A stretch of 27,725 bases of DNA from Endomicrobium sp. (GTDB lineage Bacteria; Elusimicrobiota; Endomicrobiia; Endomicrobiales; Endomicrobiaceae). The DNA lies in assembly GCA_031277075.1 (NCBI GenBank), contig JAISLV010000132.1, positions 1-27,725 on the forward strand, written 5' to 3'. A model generated the notes under the pieces. The model did no database searches. It was not told where the DNA came from and saw only the letters and a list, made by a program, of their open reading frames with translations. This document shows, in pieces, positions 15,366 to 20,214 of the stretch (the first letter of the stretch is position 1; each line of letters starts with the position of its first letter). Made by a program: the position numbers and the translations under genes.

Positions 15366-15753
15366 AACCTTTCTTTCCCGGCGCCGGGGCTTTTCCTGCG
15401 CCTACAGTTTTTCTTTTTCCGCGTCTTGTGCGGGCGTTAGTTTTTGTCCTCTGCCCTCTCACAGGAAGATTTCTTCTATGGCGCGAGCCTCTGTAGCTGC
15501 CTATTTCAATAAGTCTTTTAATGTTTGATTGAATTTCTCTGCGGAGATCGCCTTCAACTTTCAAGTTTTTTGTTATAAGATTGTTGATTTTATTAACTTC
15601 TTCTTCGCTCAAATCTTTAACTCTTTTGGCAGGGTCAAGGGCAAGCTCTTTAATAATTTCGTCTGATATAGCTGGACCTATTCCATAAACGTATCTTAAC
15701 GCTATGTCAAGTCTTTTTGCTTTTGGTAAATCCACTCCTGCAACTCGGGCCAT
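15364..15753 (-). CDS. rpsM: 30S ribosomal protein S13
   Basis: S13 (uS13) is a head protein of the 30S subunit and forms inter-subunit bridges. The 129-residue protein starts MARVAGVDLPKAKRLDIALRYVYGIG and contains LRREIQSNIKRLIEIGSYRGSRHRRNLPVRGQRTKTNARTRRG-type core residues, all canonical; the tail is Lys/Gly/Ala/Pro-rich (GAGKAPAPGKKG). ATG 15753 has GGAGG upstream. It follows rpmJ by about 140 bases. Confidence 0.98.
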   Translation of the reverse strand: MARVAGVDLPKAKRLDIALRYVYGIGPAISDEIIKELALDPAKRVKDLSEEEVNKINNLITKNLKVEGDLRREIQSNIKRLIEIGSYRGSRHRRNLPVRGQRTKTNARTRRGKRKTVGAGKAPAPGKKG

Positions 15754-15896
15754 TTATACTTCCTCCAAATTTTTTTGACTTGTTAATTTTTATATCGCCG
15801 CGTTTTTCTCTTTTACGCAAAGACAAAACCTTTATGATTTACAATTGACAAACTCGGATATTTTGCCGCCTTTGCCTGCAATTTGTTAACCGCCGT

Positions 15897-16010
15897 TTAT
15901 CCTTGTCTCTGTTTGTGTCTAGGGTCTGAACAAGTTACCCTCACTACGCCTTTGCGTTTTACTACTTTACATTTTTGACAAATTGGTTTTACCGACGCTC
16001 TGACTTTCAT
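15897..16010 (-). CDS. rpmJ: 50S ribosomal protein L36
   Basis: This 37-residue gene encodes L36 (bL36), a small zinc-ribbon protein of the large subunit. It reads MKVRASVKPICQKCKVVKRK, then GVVRVTCSDPRHKQRQG. The zinc ligands are three cysteines (Cys11, Cys14, Cys27) and one histidine (His32), so it is the zinc-binding form. ATG 16010 follows a GGAG motif (ACGGAGCAATACAATG). The placement directly before rpsM is the common bacterial order. Confidence 0.97.
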   Translation of the reverse strand: MKVRASVKPICQKCKVVKRKGVVRVTCSDPRHKQRQG

Positions 16011-16034
16011 TGTATTGCTCCGTTAAAATTCTTT

Positions 16035-16289
16035 TTATCTGTTTACGACTTGTTTTAAAGTATCGCGTATATCTATAGCCAGATAAACGAAATAATTAAA
16101 AACGATTATAACCGCCAACGCAATAACGCTTGACAACAAAGCTATCAATACGAATATAAAATTTCCGCGCAATAACGCCGTTATTGACCCCGACACAAAA
16201 TATACTAAAACCGCAAAAACTTCCGCCGCTACGCTTATATCTAAAATCAAGCGCCCGTATTTTACTATAAATTTTTTAATGTTTTCCAT
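16035..16289 (-). CDS. Small two-helix membrane protein, unrecognised (DUF4282-like at most)
   Basis: An 84-residue protein with a short basic N-terminus (MENIKKFIVKYGR), two strongly hydrophobic segments (about 16-36 and 43-72) and an amphipathic C-terminal tail (AIDIRDTLKQVVNR). The second helix pair and the tail pattern vaguely resemble the DUF4282 family, but I cannot assign it. ATG 16289 has a strong CGGAGG Shine-Dalgarno six bases upstream, and the gene sits on the same strand, 24 bases before rpmJ and 64 bases after infA. This is good evidence that it is expressed. A membrane protein in this spot of the infA-rpmJ segment is unusual. It may be lineage-specific or acquired. Confidence 0.8.
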   Translation of the reverse strand: MENIKKFIVKYGRLILDISVAAEVFAVLVYFVSGSITALLRGNFIFVLIALLSSVIALAVIIVFNYFVYLAIDIRDTLKQVVNR

Positions 16290-16353
16290 TGAAACCTCCG
16301 ATTAACCGCTAGCAAAAAACAAAAAGCGTGAAAACGTTTCCGCGTCCCGTTTT

Positions 16354-16572
16354 TTATTTTTCTCTATAGGTTATTCTTCCCCTTGTTAAATCGTAAGGGG
16401 AGAGTTCAAGTTTTACTTTATCGCCCGGAAGAATTTTAATGTAATGCATTCTCATCTTTCCGCAAATGTGAGCTAATATTATATGCCCGCCCTCAATTTC
16501 AACTTTAAACATTGCGTTTGGAAGAGATTCTAAAATTTTTCCGATGACCTCTATTTTTTCTTCTTTAGCCAT
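16354..16572 (-). CDS. infA: Translation initiation factor IF-1
   Basis: IF-1 is an S1-type OB-fold protein that binds the ribosomal A site during initiation. The 72-residue protein contains EVIGKILESLPNAMFKVEIE, LAHICGKMRMHYIKILPGDKVK and ELSPYDLTRGRITYRE, matching the family along its length. Its usual size is about 72. ATG 16572 follows the map stop by 10 bases with AGGA as ribosome binding site, so it is translated from the same message. Confidence 0.98.
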   Translation of the reverse strand: MAKEEKIEVIGKILESLPNAMFKVEIEGGHIILAHICGKMRMHYIKILPGDKVKLELSPYDLTRGRITYREK

Positions 16573-16582
16573 TTTTTCCTTT

Positions 16583-17362
16583 TTAAACCGCAGTTAATAC
16601 TTCGGTTCCGTTTTCCGTAATAGCTATAGTATGCTCAAAATGCGCGCTCAAACCGCCGTCTTTTGTCACTACCGTCCAATCGTCGCCAAGCATTTCAACT
16701 TTATAGCCGCCTTCGTTCACCATAGGCTCTATGGCAAGAACCATACCCGCAAGCAATTTTATTCCTGCGCCCGGTTTGCCGTAATTGGGTATTTGAGGCT
16801 CTTCATGCAGGCAGCGTCCTATGCCGTGTCCTACAAAATCCCTCACTATAGAAAACCCCGCCGCTTCGGCTGTTTTTTGAACGGCGTAAGAAACGTCTCC
16901 AAGCCTATTGCCCGATTTTGCCTGCTCTATCGCTTTCTGTAGGGAATTTTCGGTAATTTTAAGAAGTTTTGAGGCGGTGTCGGAGATACTGCCGACTGCG
17001 TAGGTTTTTGCCGCGTCGCCGTAATAGCCCTCGTAAATTACTCCCGTATCCACAGAAACTATGTCGCCCTGTTTAAGTTTGCGGGAAGCATTCGGAATCC
17101 CGTGGACGACCTCGTCGTTTATTGACACGCACGCGCAAGCGGGAAAAGGATAGCTTACTCCTTTTACCCCTTTAAACGCGGGCGTCATTTTTAAAGATCT
17201 TATATATTGTTCCGTAAATTCGTCTATGTCTTTTGTGCTTATGCCGGGCTTTATTATATCGGCAAGTCTGCTGAGAATTTCGCCGACAGCGCGACCCGCA
17301 ATTCTCATTTTCTCAATTTCGTGTTTAGACTTCAGTTCAATATTACTCTTTTTAAAAAACAA
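16583..17362 (-). CDS. map: Methionine aminopeptidase, type I
   Basis: Map removes the initiator methionine from nascent proteins, using two divalent metal ions. The 259-residue protein shows the metal ligands of the family: two Asp in VDTGVIYEGYYGDAAKTY, His in GHGIGRCLHEEPQIPNYG, Glu in LAIEPMVNEGG and Glu in FEHTIAIT. The start is TTG at 17362, since the next in-frame ATG is residue 19 and lies past the conserved LKSKHEIEKM. The likely Shine-Dalgarno AAAGGG lies inside a small perfect palindrome (17367-17381). infA follows after 10 bases. Confidence 0.96.
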   Translation of the reverse strand: MFFKKSNIELKSKHEIEKMRIAGRAVGEILSRLADIIKPGISTKDIDEFTEQYIRSLKMTPAFKGVKGVSYPFPACACVSINDEVVHGIPNASRKLKQGDIVSVDTGVIYEGYYGDAAKTYAVGSISDTASKLLKITENSLQKAIEQAKSGNRLGDVSYAVQKTAEAAGFSIVRDFVGHGIGRCLHEEPQIPNYGKPGAGIKLLAGMVLAIEPMVNEGGYKVEMLGDDWTVVTKDGGLSAHFEHTIAITENGTEVLTAV

Positions 17363-17366
17363 TTTT

Positions 17367-17381
17367 TTGCCCTTTGGGCAA
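17367..17381 (-). promoter_or_regulatory. Hairpin containing the map ribosome binding site
   Basis: On the minus strand TTGCCCAAAGGGCAA forms a perfect 6-bp stem with a 3-base loop. The Shine-Dalgarno AAAGGG for the TTG start of map lies within it, so pairing could reduce translation. The hairpin overlaps the end of the A-rich element at 17379-17494. Confidence 0.4.
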
Positions 17382-17494
17382 TTAAAAACTAAGAATTTAG
17401 AATCAAAAATTTAGAGAGGAAAGCTCTGTAAATAACAAGTTTCGGCAACCCGAAACTCAGACATTTTTCATTCTTCACTTTTTATTCTTAATTG
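17379..17494 (-). repeat. A-rich inverted-repeat element (adk/map gap)
   Basis: A 116-bp element whose 32-base ends (17379-17410 and 17463-17494) are inverted repeats with 24 of 32 identities. Both begin CAATTAA and end CAAAAAT or GAAAAAT. A small hairpin, GTTTCGG paired with CCGAAAC, lies inside at about 17439-17456. The right arm covers the last codons and stop of adk. The AAGAATGAAAAATGAAGAATT style recurs at 14671-14768. Confidence 0.6.
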
Positions 17495-18110
17495 TCGCCG
17501 CTATCTGCTCAAAAACATTTTTTTCGTCTTGCGCGCCGTCTATGTTGACAATTAAGCCCGCGGTTTTATAGTAGTCTATCAACGGCTTTGTCTGATTATC
17601 GTAGACCGTAAGCCTTTCCATAACGGTTTCTTCTTTATCGTCAACTCTTTGAATTAAGTCAGAACCGCATAAATCGCATTTGCCTTCAATTTTAGATTTT
17701 AGGAAATGGATGTGATAACTTGCCCCGCAACCGCAAACTCTTCTGCCTGCTATTCTTTTTATCGCTTCTTCATGAGGTATGCTTATAAAAAATACGGCGT
17801 CAAGTTTAATATTTTCTTTCTTAAGCATTTCGTCTAGAGCTTTCGCTTGGTTTAACGTTCTCGGAAAACCGTCTAAGAGAAAACCGTTTTTGACGTCGTC
17901 TTTTTTAAGTCTTTTTTGCACCATTTCAACAACGGTCTCGTCGGGTATAAGTTTGCCCGCAGCCATTAAAGCGCTGATTTTTTCGTCGCTTTTTTTTGCC
18001 TCTCTAAACATATCTCCGGTTGACAAATGGACAACATTATATTTTTCAACAATTTTTTTAGCCTGCGTGCCTTTTCCAGCGCCCGGAGGACCAAATAGTA
18101 TATAATTCAT
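17475..18110 (-). CDS. adk: Adenylate kinase
   Basis: Adk interconverts ATP + AMP and two ADP, maintaining the adenylate energy charge. The 211-residue long-form enzyme has the P-loop FGPPGAGKGTQ (6-16), the AMP site STGDMFR and LDGFPRT, and a LID domain with four cysteines (126, 128, 145, 148), suggesting a zinc-type LID. The first pair is C-x-C (CGCG) where C-x2-C is usual. The last residues (IKNKK) and the stop are encoded by the inverted end of the A-rich element, in place of the usual C-terminus. map follows 112 bases downstream. secY, usually upstream, is absent. Confidence 0.96.
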   Translation of the reverse strand: MNYILFGPPGAGKGTQAKKIVEKYNVVHLSTGDMFREAKKSDEKISALMAAGKLIPDETVVEMVQKRLKKDDVKNGFLLDGFPRTLNQAKALDEMLKKENIKLDAVFFISIPHEEAIKRIAGRRVCGCGASYHIHFLKSKIEGKCDLCGSDLIQRVDDKEETVMERLTVYDNQTKPLIDYYKTAGLIVNIDGAQDEKNVFEQIAATIKNKK

Positions 18111-18143
18111 AAAAACCCCTGAAAATTTTATATAGACAACAAT

Positions 18144-18191
18144 AAACGCGAGACATATTGAGGTATATCACAAATCAATATGCGCGCGTTT
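18144..18191 (-). repeat. Long imperfect hairpin upstream of adk
   Basis: CATATTGA (18154-18161) pairs with TCAATATG (18175-18182), and AAACGCG (18144-18150) with CGCGTTT (18185-18191), leaving an internal loop of AGA/CG and a 13-base apical loop. The structure lies 34 bases before the adk ATG and would form in its leader. The minus-strand sequence after it (ATTGTTGTC) has no clear U tract, so a terminator is doubtful. Confidence 0.55.
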
Positions 18192-18234
18192 TATACTCAA
18201 AAAATATAACTGATTAGCGGCGCAATGAGTTTAT

Positions 18235-18415
18235 TGGGTGTCTCTAAAAATCTTAATGCCCGTCCGAGCCTGCGCCTTGAGAGACATTGTCTCTGCGGCA
18301 TTTGGGCATCAAAAAATTTGTCCATACTTGCTCTTAGGACGCCCTTCATTTTCTTCTTTGAACTGCCGTAAAATTTGCGGCATTTACGAACATTATAGGT
18401 TTTTAGAGACACCCA
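18235..18415 (-). repeat. Palindromic MITE-like repeat, copy B (rpsG/adk)
   Basis: A 181-bp element with near-perfect inverted ends: TGGGTGTCTCTAAAAA at 18235 and its complement ending at 18415, identical over the first 16 bases, then CTATAATG against CTTAATG. Inside on the minus strand: TGCCG/CGGCA, a stem GGGCGTC/GATGCCC (with one G-U pair), and the palindrome GAGACAATGTCTC. The order, spacing and flanking sequence (GGCAGTTCAAAGAAGAAAAT, TAAGAGCAAG) match copy A at 1734-1908. A 71-codon open frame running through it is not shared by copy A, so it is not taken as a gene. Confidence 0.87.
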
Positions 18416-18523
18416 TTAACTTTTTTGTTTAAAAAACAATAAATTCGCCGTCTGATTTATTAAAAATAATATAAAATTCTTGCCAGCTTGTCAATTAAAA
18501 TGCCGCTATTTTCGTCTGTAATA

Positions 18524-18552
18524 ATTTTTAACGCGCAAAGCGCGGAAAAATT
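18524..18552. repeat. Palindrome at the end of rpsG
   Basis: CGCGCAAAGCGCG (18532-18544) is a 5-bp stem flanked by AATTTTT-type and AAAAATT-type arms, giving a longer imperfect palindrome directly beside the rpsG stop codon. On the transcribed strand the T tract lies before the stem and the A tract after it, the reverse of a Rho-independent terminator. Its role is unknown. Confidence 0.45.
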
Positions 18553-19030
18553 ACCAGCGATAATGGGCAAAAGCCTTATTGGCTTCCGCCATTTTGTGCG
18601 TGTCTTCTCTCTTTTTTATCGCCGCGCCTTCTTTTTTGCTGCCGTCAATAATTTCCTGAGCCAATCTTTCGCTCATAGGTTTTCCCGTTTTATTTTTTGA
18701 AATTTCTATGAGCCAATTTATTGCAAGCGTAGTGGAACGCACCATAGGAACTTCCATAGGAACTTGATACGTAGCTCCGCCGACTCTTCTAGGTCTTACT
18801 TCAAGCAAAGGTCTTATATTTTCTACGGCTCTATTAAAAACCGCGACAGGATCTTCCCCTGTTTTTTCTTTTATAATGTCAAAAGAATCGTATAAAATAC
18901 CTTCCGCTAAACTCTTTTTCCCTTCAAAATTTAGTTTGCTGATAAATCTGGCTATTAAAACCGACCCGAATTTAGAATCGGGCTGCGGCAAGCCTCTCTT
19001 TTCTCTTGGTTTCAACGCTTTTCTAGGCAT
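18551..19030 (-). CDS. rpsG: 30S ribosomal protein S7
   Basis: S7 (uS7) nucleates the 30S head and contacts the E-site tRNA. The 159-residue protein contains the family core (ILYDSFDIIKEKTGEDPVAVFNRAVENIRPLLEVRPRRVGGATYQVP as consecutive conserved blocks) and ends ANKAFAHYRW, the usual C-terminus. The N-terminus MPRKALKPREKRGLPQPDSKFGS is slightly variant but typical. In most bacteria fusA and tuf follow rpsG; here the gene is followed by repeat copy B and adk, so the str operon is truncated. Confidence 0.97.
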   Translation of the reverse strand: MPRKALKPREKRGLPQPDSKFGSVLIARFISKLNFEGKKSLAEGILYDSFDIIKEKTGEDPVAVFNRAVENIRPLLEVRPRRVGGATYQVPMEVPMVRSTTLAINWLIEISKNKTGKPMSERLAQEIIDGSKKEGAAIKKREDTHKMAEANKAFAHYRW

Positions 19031-19136
19031 CGTTTTCCTCTTTATTTTATTTCTTACGACTTTATATTAACGAAAACTCCCGGCAGAAATTTTTGGAAAT
19101 AACAAATATCCAACGACAAACGCTTATATGATCTTC

Positions 19137-19156
19137 CGACGACCTTACGGTCGCGG
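19137..19156 (-). repeat. Bulged-A hairpin, copy 1 (Sel1 gene/rpsG gap)
   Basis: CGACC-TTAC-GGTCG is extended below by CCG on the left and CGG on the right, with a single unpaired A on the left side. It has the same core, loop and bulge as the hairpin at 19229-19248, but a different basal triplet pair. Confidence 0.6.
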
Positions 19157-19199
19157 TATTCCCTTGATACAAATATCGCCAAACAACAAGCAATCTTTG

Positions 19200-19217
19200 C
19201 CCCGCAACAGCGCGGGG
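19200..19217 (-). repeat. GC-rich hairpin between the two bulged-A hairpins
   Basis: CCCCGC pairs with GCGGGG across a 6-base loop (AACAGC). It lies between the two bulged-A hairpins, so the gap of about 240 bases between the Sel1-repeat gene and rpsG contains three hairpins in succession and no gene. Confidence 0.5.
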
Positions 19218-19228
19218 TTGTCTTCATC

Positions 19229-19248
19229 CCACGACCTTACGGTCGGGG
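19229..19248 (-). repeat. Bulged-A hairpin, copy 2 (Sel1 gene/rpsG gap)
   Basis: Second copy of the hairpin at 19137-19156. The core CGACC-TTAC-GGTCG and bulged A are identical, but the basal pairs are CCC with GGG instead of CCG with CGG, which keeps pairing despite the sequence change. Confidence 0.6.
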
Positions 19249-19269
19249 AATTGCGTAGGTATATTAAAC

Positions 19270-19653
19270 TTAAAGTTCAGCAATTTTTCTTCTTGTGGCT
19301 TGAGCGCTTCTTTGCTTCCATTGTCTTGCTTTGACATTATCGGATTTTACGCCTATGCCTTCAAAATAGAACGTTCCTAAATCAAACATCGCATCAGCAT
19401 TGCCGCCATCGGCAGACTTCTGCATTAACTCAAAAGCTTTTTCATAATTTTTAGGAACTTTTTTCCCCTCGTAATAGGCTTTGGCTAAATTATATTGCGC
19501 GTCAGGGTTTCCGAGAGCGGCTTTTTTCTCAGCTTCTTCAAGCGGCATTTCTTTAGTATATAGTTGCGTTCTTACTTTATTTGCAACAAATAAAAAACTT
19601 AGCGTGAAAAAAGCTATTAGTATTATTGCCAAAACCCGAAATTTATTCAACAT
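19270..19653 (-). CDS. Membrane-anchored Sel1-like repeat protein
   Basis: A 127-residue protein with a short N-terminus, one membrane helix or uncleaved signal (about 5-24, FRVLAIILIAFFTLSFLFVA) and two Sel1-like TPR repeats (about 46-81 and 82-117; GNPDAQYNLAKAYYEGKKVP and GNADAMFDLGTFYFEGIGV). Sel1 repeats mediate protein-protein contacts; its partner is unknown. ATG 19653 is chosen: it lies 14 bases after the rpsL stop, has GGGATGGA just upstream, and starts the membrane segment, whereas the longer TTG frame (from 19746) overlaps rpsL. The location between rpsL and rpsG, usually adjacent, suggests expression with ribosomal genes and perhaps an insertion. Confidence 0.85.
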   Translation of the reverse strand: MLNKFRVLAIILIAFFTLSFLFVANKVRTQLYTKEMPLEEAEKKAALGNPDAQYNLAKAYYEGKKVPKNYEKAFELMQKSADGGNADAMFDLGTFYFEGIGVKSDNVKARQWKQRSAQATRRKIAEL

Positions 19654-19666
19654 TCCATCCCATAAA

Positions 19667-20050
19667 CTATTTTGCCGCGGCCTTTGCTTTCTTTGCGCCG
19701 TATTTACTTCTGCCCTGCTTTCTTCCGTCAACGCCCGTTGTGTCAAGCGTTCCTCTTATTATGTGATACCGAACGCCCGGCAAATCTTTCACACGCCCGC
19801 CTCTGATGAGAACTAGCGAATGCTCCTGCAAGTTATGACCGACGCCCGGTATATACGAAGAAACTTCGTAACCCGAAGTGAGTCTTACCCTTGCGACTTT
19901 TCTTAAAGCCGAATTAGGCTTTTTAGGCGTCGTGGTGTATACTCTGGTGCATACGCCGCGCCTTTGAGGACAATTCTTTAAAGCGGGAGCTTTGGTTTTT
20001 ACAATTACGTCTTTTCTTCCATTTGCTATCAGCTGATTAATCGTTGGCAT
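19667..20050 (-). CDS. rpsL: 30S ribosomal protein S12
   Basis: S12 (uS12) lies at the decoding centre and controls translational accuracy. The 127-residue protein has NCPQRRGVCTRVYTTTPKKPNSALRKVARVRL and GGRVKDLPGVRYHIIRGTLD, the canonical core split over two blocks. Both lysines where streptomycin-resistance substitutions are known (in PKKPNSA and GRVKDLP) are wild type. The ATG at 20050 follows rpoC by 164 bases. Confidence 0.98.
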   Translation of the reverse strand: MPTINQLIANGRKDVIVKTKAPALKNCPQRRGVCTRVYTTTPKKPNSALRKVARVRLTSGYEVSSYIPGVGHNLQEHSLVLIRGGRVKDLPGVRYHIIRGTLDTTGVDGRKQGRSKYGAKKAKAAAK

Positions 20051-20112
20051 TGTTTCTCTTCCTTATATTTTTTACTTTCTTTAACTGCGCCGCTTCTTTG
20101 GATATTACATAT

Positions 20113-20187
20113 TGATGTCTCTAAAAAACTTATCCGCTTTTTCGGCTCGCAGTATTTTGCATTTATACGGCGCAACTGCCGCGCGTT
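20113..20187 (-). repeat. Degenerate copy C of the palindromic repeat (rpoC/rpsL)
   Basis: The left end, GATGTCTCTAAAAAACTTAT at 20114, matches the terminal repeat of copies A and B. Further in, the minus strand has GCGGCAGTT, nine unmatched bases, then AAATGCAA, corresponding to GCGGCAGTT...AAATGCAA at the same spacing in copy A. The orientation is the same as in A and B. The centre and the other end are lost. It lies in the rpsL leader. Confidence 0.45.
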
Positions 20188-20214
20188 AAAAAAACAACGC
20201 AAAAAATTCATGTT

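Noticed and set aside
18197..18412. 71-codon minus-strand open frame within repeat copy B
   Set aside because: Copy A has a stop and a length change in the corresponding frame, so the frame is not conserved; it follows from the palindromic repeat.
19654..19746. Longer N-terminus for the Sel1-repeat protein (TTG at 19746)
   Set aside because: It would overlap rpsL in another frame and place a non-conserved charged stretch before the membrane segment; the ATG at 19653 has better context.
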